Below, in pieces: positions 1-12,600 of a stretch of 64,000 nucleotides of DNA. Source of the DNA: Schistocephalus solidus (lineage: Eukaryota > Platyhelminthes > Cestoda > Diphyllobothriidea > Diphyllobothriidae); the NCBI GenBank assembly GCA_017591395.1, contig WEDG01002867.1, positions 47,424 through 111,423 on the forward strand, read 5' to 3'. Each line of letters opens with the position of its first letter. The stretch's first letter is position 1. Below the pieces are notes generated by a model, which worked only from the letters and a program-made list of their open reading frames with translations, was not told the origin of the DNA and did no database searches. The position numbers and the translations under genes are program-made.

Positions 1-225
1 GAAGCAAAAGTATTTACGTCCTTAGTTTGTTTAAATAAACCAAGAAAACGTAAAACAGCGGGCCGAAATTCGAAACACCGGAAACTATGAGCTGTAAACG
101 AACTAGGGGCGTTGGTTAGATATTCCAGGCGAGCTGATGCCCAAGCAAAGTGAAGGATACTGTGTGAAGAATACCTTGTTGAATCTGACGCCCATAATTA
201 AACATATAATTAAAGCTGAAAACGT

Positions 226-415
226 CGCAGCCTAACCCTCCAACTCTAAACCTCATCCTCAAGCCTAGCCCCATCCCTAAGCCTGGTCATAGTCCTGGCC
301 TAAAACCCTCACTCCCTAGTCATGACACCATAAATCTAACCCTGGCCTTAGCTTAGCCTGGTCATAGTCCTGACCTCTAACTAAAACCCTAACTCCCTGG
401 CCCTAGCCCTAAGCC
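226..415. repeat. Degenerate CCCTAA-like interstitial repeat
   Basis: This stretch is rich in irregular CCTAA / CCCTAA / CCCTGG words (for example near 229, 324 and 391). It resembles decayed telomere-type sequence, since the flatworm telomere unit is TTAGGG, but no perfect tandem run is present. The rest of 1-506 shows nothing else recognisable. Confidence 0.4.
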
Positions 416-506
416 GAACGCCAGTGGTTACACGTGGCAGATGCGTGGCGAAAAGGAAGGGAGGGGGTTAAATACAGTCTACCCGAAATGACTAGGTGAG
501 GCCACA

Positions 507-2364
507 TACAGTAGATTGCCTAACTCATGAAATGTCTATATCAGAATTTGAGGAAGTAGCAGGGCAGGCATTTTAAGGTGTAAGTTCTGTTTGTTGTATT
601 AAATTTATGAAGAAAAAGCTGTTTAATAATAAAGGGATCACTTCAGATCAGTTTATTCAAAGGGAAAACGGGGTTAAATGGGGCTAAAAGTAGTCGTTAA
701 TTGCCATCCCGGAATTCGCGTACGCTATTACAAGCTACAAATCAAAACGTTTTGTTTTTATGCGCATTACTATGCATGAACATTAATATAAGCCGGAAAA
801 TTTGTAATACATCCCTTCGGAGAACGTTAAATTGATGACAAATTTAGTTTAAAAAATCAAGTTTTGCAAAGTTATGGCGTTTTGTACCAAAAATGCTGTA
901 ATAAACTTTTGTGAATGTATTTTGTTTTACCACACCGATAGTTAGGAGCATAAACGCGCATATATACGAGACGCGATGATACACCGCGACTTTTCGCAGT
1001 CACGACGTACGCGAAGCCTGAAAAGACAATTTCGGTCTGCAGTTGACTATAAATAAATAAGGAAATTTAAAACGGAAGGGGCAGAAAATTCACATTTCAT
1101 CGCAAATTTTAAGTATATATTCAGCCACTCTCTTGTGTGTTTGAAAGCTTAGAACTAGACTGAGAAGTAAGCAAATATATCGAAAAATGCTTCAATAGAA
1201 AGAGAAAAAAATGTTCTTTAATTTTAAACAGAAATTGTTTCCATACTTTTCAGTGAAGTCGAAAATTTGGTCAAACGGTCCCAGTTTTTTTCTTGACTTC
1301 CCTTTGAAAAAATGTTAATTACGCAGGAATTCGACAGCGAAACGTCTTATTAAAGCATTTTTTTAAACAGGTAACTTATTATAGGAAATATTTTAACTAA
1401 TATTAGGCATATATTTTCCCAGCTTTTGTTGTGGACGTGGATTTTTCATGGCAGCGAGTTATCATGTTTGTGTGAGTCTGCAAATATGACCCAGACGGCC
1501 GTCTGCATTAGAAAGAATGCCAAAAAAGTTACTGCTTCGGTAAATGCTTTAAAGAAATATGTTATTTTGAGGGTTTTACCAAACACATCAAACGGATTGT
1601 ACATTTATGGGCAGTTGACTGAAGACACTGAAAATCGTAAAGAATTCGCCTCATTTTCAAAGACTTTCTGCCACTCATCGTAATAGAAAACTCGAAATAT
1701 TTATAGAGAAATTTAACAATTGAATATTTCTCTTTATATACACCAAATGGTACGTTTACGATTGCATCTGACGATTCTATTTAAATTTATTAGTCATTGA
1801 CCGACCTGTGAACATGTAAGCTTATGAAATATTATATTCATGTGACGTCCCTATCGGCGCAATGAAGCGAAAATCTGCTTGCCTTGGTCAAAATAATCTA
1901 AGACAATGTACAAACAGAAGAAAAACGACGAATTCTTGTGAAACGGTGTTGGAATATGCACTTTCATGTTAGGCTGCTTGATGACGGCCATACTTTACGT
2001 TGCATTTAATCTAGAGGAATATGCACGTACAAAACTCTGAAAAATACTATTTTCAAAAGTAATTCGGCTTTTTCTACTTCATTCTTTCGTTTAATTGCAT
2101 GGTCAGGCTTCCCATACATTTAAAACTTTAGTTTACTCAGCTAGGTCAATTTTTCACATTTTCGTAATCTGTACCTATTCTTAAAAAAATTAACATTTCT
2201 AGACAATGTTATATTAATTTGTAAACCACAAAAAGCCATATATTTCCTTACGATCGTTTCTTTATTGACGTAAAATTTTGGTGGACGCAGTGTGCGCTGA
2301 TTTCGCGAAAAGGGCCATAACTAATGAAATTCATCAGATTTCATGAGTTAGGACACCTACTGTA
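507..2364. mobile_element. TIR element flanked by TA (Tc1/mariner-like, non-coding)
   Basis: The left end (TACAGTAGATTGCC, then CTAACTCATGAAATG) and the right end are inverted copies of each other: the reverse complement of 2337-2364 reads TACAGTAGGTGTCC, then CTAACTCATGAAAT. A TA at each outer edge and a CAGT terminus fit a Tc1/mariner-type insertion. The interior is AT-rich. Its only ORF of note (1426-1683) resembles no transposase I know, so this is probably non-autonomous. A homologous half lies at 55745-56333. The right end is only about 54 bases from the donor site of exon 7 of the ABCB7-like gene. Confidence 0.6.
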
Positions 2365-2417
2365 TATGATCGTGACAAATAGTACTATCGGTGATGGCGT
2401 AGTGGCAATAGCAACAC

Positions 2418-2598
2418 CTGCCTGGGGGATGACAGCAATAGCCTGGCGGAGACTGGCCAAATCCACTTTCCGAATGTCCTGTCCATTAATCAGGATTTGG
2501 CCGGAATCCACGTCATAGAAACGGTAGAGAAGACGGACCAGAGTAGACTTCCCGCTTCCACTGCCACCAACGACGGCAACGCGCTGTCCAGGCTCAAC
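2418..2598 (-). CDS. ABCB7: ABCB7-like exon 7: Walker A and Q-loop
   Basis: The acceptor is TTCTGACAG before GTTGAGCCTGG (phase 0). The exon encodes [10 protein letters not shown], then GGSGSGKST (Walker A), an [10 protein letters not shown] segment, INGQDI, and ends at the Q-loop VIPQ. The likely donor is GTGTTG after GCAG, leaving phase 1. An alternative is a GC-type donor four bases earlier, directly after the VIPQ codons. This is the last exon in the window; nothing resembling LSGGEKQR is visible to its left. Confidence 0.9.
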
Positions 2599-5500
2599 CT
2601 GTCAGAAGGTAATAAAAGGTTACAGTTTAAAAATCCTAGAGGGCGCTCATCGATCGCGTTACGAGACACATTCGTGCCTCGGGACTCGCTCCGGAGCCCC
2701 GTCAGTAGCCTCTAAGCGACAGAAAAACATAACACACAAAGGCCAGGACGATTGGAATGATAATTTCTGGCTCATTAGTCGTCATCAGCCAGCCATACCC
2801 AACCTCAGTTGGTGCAATATCTGAAACTCGAACCTGCGACCTGTTCGCTGGAAGGCTAACGCTCTAAGCACTGCTCCAAGGGCTAGTTGTCCTGTCGGAT
2901 ATATTAATGGTAGATGGGCGCTCTCCGATCGCGTTACCAGACACAATCTTCCCGTTGTACCTTGGGACGGACACTGAAACCCCGCCAGCAGCCGCTCAGC
3001 GACTTGTATGTTATAGACAGCAAGACATTATATTGTTCGGATCCTGGAGTACTAGCAGAACGGACCCAATGACACGGGAAAAATACTTGCAGGACAACAG
3101 AAATTCAAGAGGGAAGGCTATACAGCTATCGGAACATTTAGCACCAATGCTGCCATAAGTCGCGTGCGACGGGTTTGAAGGACTTCGCACAAAAATTGAA
3201 CACAAAAACAGAGATATTGAATAGTGTGCATGCGAAGGTAGTGGAAAAAGCAGGATTCAATCAGAAGGCAGGGAAGACCAAGTAGTTTCGAGCTGTATCG
3301 CTCACCAGCTTTCACCAAAAAGATCTCTAGCAGGAGTTGCGGTTAAAACTACACGGTAGGGACTACACCAACTCGGTTTGAAGGTCACCGAAGGTGCCCA
3401 CTGACCCTCGGCATTATCGCTCATTGTCAACACAAAAATCCTAGCGGACCGAGCACAGGTCCTGTCAAGCCTGCGTTACGGCCGATAATGCACAATGAAG
3501 GAGACTAAGAATTGGTCTTCTTCGACCACCGTTGCCTCGGCATGATTTTTTTTCGGAGTTAAGTATCCTATCCTTGTCTCATATGAGGCAGTTGCAATTC
3601 GCTATGACATCAGCGCCAGCATATCTCCGACCAGTCAATAGAGAAAACTGAAGTGGTTTGGCAATTTTCTCGAACCTCGTCCCCTTGAGTTTAGAGCTCG
3701 CGTTCTGGAGCCGACATAGCTCTCCAATTAGAGGCGGCGAAGTGGAGGTTAGTTTAAAAGCTGATTGCACATTTTCTATTGACGAAATTCCTGGAAGTTT
3801 GGTTTTCGTTGGTGTTGGATGTCGAGTCCTCCAGCCCACTTGTCCCAGCAGCGTCGTTGAGGGCAATTACATCAGACAGACGCAAAGCCGTATTAGTGCA
3901 GAACGTACAAGAAGACATGCGCCTAGGGGGAGACAGGGGAATATCTCAGGTTTGAATTGAACTAGCTCAAAACTGAAAGGCATATAAACCCGAAAATTTG
4001 CTCAGAACATCAGCGGAGGTACCCTTCATTAAAAAAAGCCGGGTGTTGACCGTCTTCTAGTTAAGACAGAGGGAGAGAGAAAAAAACAGGTTTACCTTGA
4101 AGGAGAGATTGTCGCACAGAAGCTTTTGTGTTTCAGCATCCTTCAAGTAGGTGAAGCAGACGTCACGAAACTCCAGACTGGCGGTATTTTTGTCAACAAT
4201 CAATTTCGGTGCTCCAGGCAGCGACTGCGAGGTTTTAGAAAGGAGTTTGGAAATGAGGGAGGCAAATAAAGACCGTAAATTCAACACAGGTACACACATT
4301 GGTTCATTAGTTAACACCAATTGTGGATACAAATAAGACGTTTTACAAGAAACGTCACCGGGAGGGCATCGATTCAGGCAAAAAGGGAGCAAATAGTCTC
4401 TCGGCTCAAAAGGAGGGATAAATCACAACAACAGGTAGCGCCATTTCTGGGTTAACTTTGACTAACAGAAGACGTCTAGAGCATGCGACAACAGAGTTGC
4501 ACGGCGCATAGAATCTTCCTCCGTTAGTTCGCTCAACGCCGCTGGTTTATAACGACTTTGTTCGGCAACCCAAGTAGCGGCATCACCAAAGCAGACAAGA
4601 GAATGGGGGGGAAGAGGAGGGAAGTAGGACGAGACCAAGTTTCTCATAATCTGACATGAACAGCCAGAATCTCCCATTTGCTTATAACTTTTTGGTTAAT
4701 GCAGGTTATTGGGGTAAAAAGGCAGTTAGCAGTAGGCAGACCAGGAGTCCACATGCAAGAAATATGTCCTGGATAAAGGGCGGACTCAGCGGTTCCAAGG
4801 CATTCTCATCATGACTCCACACCCCTAGTGCGCATAGGCTGAATTAGATGCCTGCAAACTCATCGTTCAAAGGTTAACTAACCTATTTCAGCAGCCCTAG
4901 CGCACCTCATCTGCCCACAAACGACTCCAACATGCAGGCATCACATGAGCGCACGCTCAGTCATGAAAACAATAATCAAAACATCGTCTGTAAGGCATGC
5001 GCAAAGGGGCGACGCACTGTGTGCATGGATGCAGCACGCATCAGATGGAGACTTTACGTCACACCAATCACTTTATCCAATTTTTAAAACCTACGATCGA
5101 CTTGGCCTGGACTTGCTACTGGTACATGAAAGGCAGAAAGAGTGTGCAGATGCAACACGTAAGTTCCTATTATAAGCCCGATCTAACATGAACTAAGGTA
5201 AGAAGTCATGGCTTGAAAGATTGCCAACACGCGAACTGATAAACTGGCTGTAATGGCTCCTCAGAAATGCGGTCTTTGTGGCGCCCGCAGCTGCCTTGAC
5301 AGTAGCCTGATATTTGGATTGCGAACAAGTCATGTGTGTGTGTGTGTGTGTGTGTGTGAAGGAAGTCCGCATAAACGATAATTAACGTGCAGGACATAAC
5401 TTTTAGTGTCCCGAAGCTGATTGTCCTCGCCGCTTGCAACGAACAAATTAACGTGCGCCTAGTGGAAGGATACACGGATAGCCTTTGAGTAGACAGCAAC

Positions 5501-8500
5501 TCGATTTCAGCTGAGTTATAAACAGTAGCTAGCGGAGGTCCACTTGTTCGGTGGTGCATGCTACATAATATTTCCAAAAAGGCCTTTCGATCAAATACCT
5601 GAAGCGTGGTTCAGTGTGAAAACTAGACACACCCACCGCTCCTATCCATGTCTTCGGTGATGAGTTAAAGAGTGTGTTCGAAACGTCGGACGAATAAAAT
5701 TCTCCTGTTCAACTGGCTGAACAATGTGTTCAGATAAGAGACATTTCATCAGTGGTACTGAGACGCTCACCGATCGCGTAGTGCCTTGCGACTCACTCTG
5801 GAGCCCCGCCAGCAGGCTCAAGGCACAATGGGTGGAGTGTATTACGCAAGGTGATCGGTGAGAGCTCCACTACAACTAATAATATACCTGATCGCAACCG
5901 ACAGGACATGCCAACGACTCAATGGTTAGGGCGTTGGAAGTCTAACCAACAGGGTACGAGTTCGAGCCTCAGGGGTTGCAACACCCGGGATTGGGAATGG
6001 CTGGCTGGTGACGACTAATAGGTCAGAAACAGTCATTCTAGTCTCCCTGGTCTTTTTCGGTAATGTTTTTCTGTCTATACATTTCATCCTCAAGAAAGGC
6101 CTACCTATATGCAGATGAGGTTTGTACACGAGGGTATTTCGACAAATACGTGCTTCCGAAACGTGTTTCTTATAAGGCCACCCGTACCAGCGAGACCGAG
6201 AAGAATGATGTAAGTGCACCTTATCTGGATTTAATCATCCGAAAACGGCATATTGGTACACAATCTGTCCTCGAAGGGGCCGACCGAGGACCAAATGCAG
6301 GCGATTTTACGGCAGGAAACTGCAGTTAAACGGTCGATAAAAATTAATCGCAGTAGTGCAGTCAGATCTCAGTCACAAGAAAGTAACTTGGTGGCATGAA
6401 AATAAAAACATTCGGAAAGGGGAAAAATACGACGCAAGAAATGAACGACCGCAAAGGGAACTGCTAACGAGCACCACATCGACCTGCTGAGATGCAGTGC
6501 AGTGAACCAAAAGACAAAGCTGTCGTATTGCAATGAATTCGAGGGGTGCTCGTAACCAATGGCTAACCGCGCAATATTGGCAGTCATTACATGCGCGAAC
6601 GATAAGGGTTGGGGGGGCAAACCACATCAACACTCCAAAATTTGGAGGGCGATCGCATACACAAAGGTATCGGAGGTCATTAGTCGCCTTCGTACACTAC
6701 AGACTGCAAGCAACCATGAGACGCCAAGTGTTGAAACTGGGCTATGCGCTGCCACGGCAAAGAACATATGCAGTCGTTTACTGATCTGGTGTGGTCACAG
6801 ACAGTGATCATGGTGGTAGCAATAGTAGTTGTGGTATTAGGAGTATTAGTAATAGTAGCAGTAGTAGTGCTAATATTGAGAGTAGCAGTAATAGCAGTAG
6901 TAGTAGTAACCGAAATTCGGAAAAGTGGTTTCGATTAGAAAGACCGCTTCGGTGGAGTTGTACTTTTGAATACCGTGCAGCAAAACCCCGCAATATTCCA
7001 GGCACGCCAAAATGTGGACTTCTGAATGAGCTTTGTTCCGAACAATAAAAAGCGACTACTTAAGCAGTATGAAAGTGTACATTGATTTTCGAAGCCCTCA
7101 TATGTTTGCATACATTTTATGGAAAACATGCACAGAAATATTCTGTCTTATAGTCCTTTGTTAGGAAATTACCTCTTCAAATTTAATGCTTGACGAAAGG
7201 GTATAATTCAGTTTTAATAAGTTTTTTTTTCAATTCCCAAATAATTTTGAGCCAGGCTTGCAGCTGCACTTGCGCTTAAGGTTTTAAAACTTCCCAGTGT
7301 ATGGAAAACTGCATAGAGTAGATTCCCTCTCTCATGAAATGTGGACAGAAATCCTGCAATCTGTTTCTCATTCACACAATTTACTGAAGTAGGGTTATGG
7401 ATTACCATGCAGCCCAATCACAAGATATTTCAGTTATGTCAATATGTCGGCTGTTGAATGACATTTTCTCTGACCGCCTGCAAAAAGCATGCGTACTAAA
7501 AATGGCGACTTAAGTAGTATGCATTTGCTCATTGATTTTCGATGGCCCTTTATATTCAAATATATTTTATAGACAACCTGCCCGAAAATATTCGTTATTG
7601 CACTTACTTGGTATTAAATTACGCCTTATTCAAATTTTATATTTGAATGAATGGTATTTTTGGCTTTAAAAAAATTAAATTGCCGAATGAATGTGAACCT
7701 TTCCGGTTTCCAAACTACATTCTGGCTAGAGAAAATCACATATTTATCTGCGCTAGGAGACGATGTGCCATAGATATCATAAAATTTTGCAATCGATCTG
7801 GTGCATGTTGGTAACTTTATAGGTAACATAAATAAATTGACGGAAATGATCTATTATGAACTAACGGTCTAAAATTTTCACAATTATAAACTTCTTCGTC
7901 GAGTATAAAATTTGAAGACGTAATTTTATACCAAACGAATACACGGAAGAATATCGTTGTGCATGTTTTCTAAAAACCATATTGAAATTCATAAGGAAAG
8001 CGAAAATCAGTAGCCATTCATGAGTATGTTTTTTATAGGCTTCCTGCAATATCTTGAGATTAGCCTGCACGATAATAAATATTACAAGCCAACTTGAGAT
8101 TGGATTGCAGAGTACTCGATATTACAAACCTACTTAGATGTTGTTTTCAAATCGGAAACGGATTTCCGAATTTTGGCTGACATTTCATGAGATAGGGAAT
8201 TTATTGCATTTCGCTATGGTATTAAGAAGATGGCACATAGCTCAGGAAATTTTGTAATGGGTGCGGATCGTTTTGTATACGTCATAAGAAGAATTAATAA
8301 ACGTATTGGTGCAGTGCTGTAAGAGCAGACATTTCAGCCTCAAAAATCTCACAATTTGAAAAAAAAATGTTAACACGGAAAGCTACCCTTTCTTTGGGTA
8401 AAAAAATTTGAAGGATGCGTAATTTCCTACCCAAATTGGTACAAGAAAGGAGATTCACACGCCTTTTTATACAGAAAATATATTTAAGTGACTACACCAC

Positions 8501-9606
8501 AACTTAATAGAAAAATATCATATTCCTTAAGCATTCATTTTTCACCGGGTGCGGTTTAAACAGGCGGTCGGAAATAAGCTCATTCAAAAGCCGGCATAAA
8601 CATTTTGTTGCAATCGCAACCAAATAATCCTTTCTAATCGAAAAGGTTTCAGAATTTCGTTCGAACTTTCCAGACAAAGCCCACCTGACAGTTCAACCGC
8701 CATATCTGATGAGGTTCATCGTGTGCAAGGTGACGCTGAGACGGTTAATTGTGAATGAATTAGATCACAGCGAGATTAGACTTGCGCAACATCTACCGCA
8801 CTACTCCTCCCCACATAGGCCCTGTTTCATGAACAAGTCAAGAAGACCGGAGGCAAGAGAGGACACAGGTGGCTGGCGCGGCCGGAACGACCTCTAGGCG
8901 TGCTGCTTCACCTGACTCGGATCCCATGGAGTGGGATTGCTATAGCTCATCAACTGTAATAGTAATAAGTGGAGGGCTGCGGTCAACAAACCTGAATGCT
9001 CGGCTTGACTTCCATTAGGCGGAACATGGTGGACATGTCAATGAGGGACTGTCTAATTTCTCGGTAAACGCTGCCCAGGAAGTTGAGGGGTACCGAGAGT
9101 TGAAAGAGGAGACCGTTAACCAGCACCAGATCGCCAACCGTCAAGCCCGATGCCGAAAGGGCGGAGAGCGCAGAGGCCGCGGACGCTGGTGCGATCTGAC
9201 CAGCCACCAAGGCCATCGTGGCGGCCAGGCCAGTGGAGAAGATGGCCACCTGGCCAAAGTTTAGGGCAGCCAGACTGATGGCCGTCTTGATGCTCGCCGC
9301 CTCAAAGTTGCCCTGCAGGCCATCGTAGATTTTTGTCTCATGATCCTCGTTGCCAAAGTACTGCGCAAGGTAAAGAGACAGGGCTAGACCGATGGAGATG
9401 AGACGGGAAAAAAGGCAGGCACTGGCTTTCTGCTCGTTCATTGCAAAACGGGTGACCAGGGCGAAGAGGCCTAATAAAAGGTATTACTTGGCGTACTGTG
9501 GGAGTATAGCGAATGGCAATCAAAATAATGTCCATAGAAGTAGTCCCTTCTTATCTAAAACACATTTCAGAATTTAAGTTTATATTTCATGAGATAGTCC
9601 ACCTAG

Positions 9607-9671
<65 letters not shown>

Positions 9672-12600
9672 ATACTACTACTAATACTACTACTACTGCT
9701 ACTACTACTACTACTCCAGTTACTACTGGTATGACTACTGCGATTAATATTAGTAGTAGTTGAAGTAATAATCATAATAAGGAGAAACTGAAGTCAATAA
9801 ATCTCGTTACTAATACAAGCTAAGAGGCGAGTTCCAGGAGGTAGTCGCGAAGACGGAGACACGATCGCTGGAACAAGAGCGTTATTAGTCTGACGTTTCG
9901 GATTCTCTCTCGGACCCAGCATCAGAGACAGTCGCACAAAAGGGTAATAGGGCGCACAAGGAGCGCAGTATTTACGGGCCGTACCTACTATATTTGGCAG
10001 TTTTCGTGGTCTTTGCCCGGGGTCATGTTTGATGGGGTGACTGCTCGTCGGTCCGTGCTCGGGTCGTTACTTGCTGTGATTTCATCCCAATTGTGAATCT
10101 TTGGCGTGATGATGACTGGGCGATTGGATCCGCTGTCACCGGGACTTTTGAGCACCCGCACCCCCCACGTGGCTAGTAATTTTTTTGCCCATGCGAAATC
10201 GCAACGCAGAATATGGAGGCGGAAGATCATTGCAGTTGTTAATTGAATGCGTTCAAGAGAACCACGACAGGGGTGACAACCGCGTGAGCTGCTTGAGTCG
10301 TGGTTCTCCGGCACGCATTCAATTAACAACTGCAATGATCTTCCGCCTCCATATTCTGCGTTGCGATTTCTCCTGGGCAAAAAAATTACTAGCCACGTGG
10401 AGGGATGCGCGTGGTAGAAATTGCAGATAACAAGGTGTCCAATTGCCCAGTCATCATCACGCCGACGACCGACAACGATGATGAAATCACGGCTATTAAT
10501 GACTCGAACACGGGCCGGCAAGCAATCATCGCATCAACAATGACCCCCGACAAGGACCACAAGAACTGCCAAATATAGTAGGCGTATGGTGGCCTGGCAA
10601 CCACGCCCCGTAAATACTGCGCTCCTTGTGCGCCTTATCATCTTTTTGTGCGACTGTCTCTGAGGATGGTTTCGAGAGAGAATCCGAAACATCAGGCTAA
10701 TCAAACTCTTGTTCCAGCGATCGTGTCTCCTTCGTCGCAAACCTAGTTACTAAAGTACTGTGCACAGCAAAGTGACAGTGCAGGACCGGAAGAGATGAGG
10801 TAGGAAAAGAGGCAGACACTGACTTTCTGCTCAGCTCGTATAGGTGTTAACTGCAACAGACATAACAGAAGTCGAGGGCTTATGGGGCCCCCAAATAGGT
10901 TTGCTTTCATTAAACCGGTTGCCAAAAGGAAAGACGATCAAGTGTTTGGACTACCACTCCATTTCAATTACAAGTTCGTGAGGACGTCAACACGTTTTTT
11001 TACGATATCAATCCTTTCGTTGCTTATAAAGCTGCATCATCGAGAGTTGTCATACCTCCTGAAGATAAATTTTGGAATGCCGTAGAATGCGAACCTTTAC
11101 GGCACATTCGCCGTGACACACCCACTACGCTAGAGGCATTGCAACAAGTCAGATATGACGCCAGATGGCAATTCTCGAAAAGGAAGGCTGACAGTGCTGG
11201 TGCGCACGGCTCTACCATTTCGGTGGTTCAAGAACACCATTACAGAATTCGATGGCAGTATTTAGCGACGGCTGAGTGAGCAGAATGGAATTCGGTCCAC
11301 ATAGTGATACAAGGGAGGCGGCGTCTTCGTTGTGATGACTTCATCAGCCGCTGAACTGAGTTTTAACACATGTTAAATAAACGTACGGAGCTCAACAGCG
11401 TGGTAAATATCGGAGGCTCGTTCAAACCCAGAGTCGACAGAAGGCCCTTTATTACCGTAGCTGCGGGTTACACGGCGCGTCAACGGGTGGCAAGTAGTGC
11501 TCAGGTGCAAAATTTACAGACTCTCGGGCCTGATAAGCAAGCAGTCGCGGACAAAGTAGCGATAGAAGCGAAAAAGCGAGTTCCAAGAGGCAGTTCAGAA
11601 AAATATACGATCTCTGGAACAAGAAGTTTATCGGTCATGTGGCCGAAGGACCCACTGCCAAGACATGAAGCGTCTAAAGTCATTTACCGGATATGTTTGC
11701 GGTTGCGTACAAGGCAAATACGTCGGATAACCTAGAAGATTACTCCAGAGGCTGCTGGCCGAGCACGCGATATCAGTGTATAGAAAGGACGCTAGCTCTG
11801 AGGTTGCGGTTCAGTCAACGGGACCCAGCCATATTGTCCAGCTTGACGAGGTCAAAATCCTCGCAAGAGATGGCGAGCGCGTGAACCGCGAGCCGCTCGA
11901 GTCATGGTTCTCCGACTCGCGATTTATCAACAAGCACACTGACCTCTCGCTGAGCCTGAGCAGGGAAATCAGTCACATTGGGAGGGCGTGGGTGACCAGC
12001 ACATCCAATAACAGCGAGCCAAATCGCCGCACAATTATCACGCCAACATCAACACGGATGGTGAAATCGCGGCAATTAACGACTCGAACGCGGATTAACT
12101 AGCAATCAGCCAATCACTTCCAAATCCCAGCGGCGATTGCGAGGGCTGATAATTATAGTACGCGTCTGGTGGCACGGCTATTACGTACTGTAAATAGTGC
12201 ACTCCTTGTGCCTCCGCTACCCTCATCCGCAACCGCCCCTGGTGATGGACTCGGCTGAGAATTCGAAACTTTATCCCAATAAACTTCTTGTTCCAACGAT
12301 CCTATCTTATTCTGAATGTAGCAATACCCATTTCAGACGTGAGTGGACATTGGCGTGGCAAATCGCTTCATAGAGAGTAATGCCCGCCATCCTATAAGAT
12401 CCTGTCTTCCCTCCCCCCACCGAGGTCACTTTACGGATCAGGGTTCTACCTACAAACCGGGCGAGATCCGGAACCCCCATGAACAGTCACAACTTATTGC
12501 GTGCATTGGGCACTGAGCGAAACAATAGTAACGACACCCGAGGCTATACCCAGCCAGCTTGTGCGGTAAGAGCCACGCCCGCCGTGCACAATCGACCTCT

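Noticed and set aside
6744..7005. Ser/Asn-rich and Leu/Val-rich ORFs
   Set aside because: Produced by the AGT-rich low-complexity tract on both strands.
9513..9775. Poly-Leu / poly-Ser ORFs
   Set aside because: Translations of the ACT microsatellite in different frames.
9988..10521. 177-residue ORF
   Set aside because: Runs through the centre of the PLE palindrome; its two halves are reverse complements of one another, and no domain is present.
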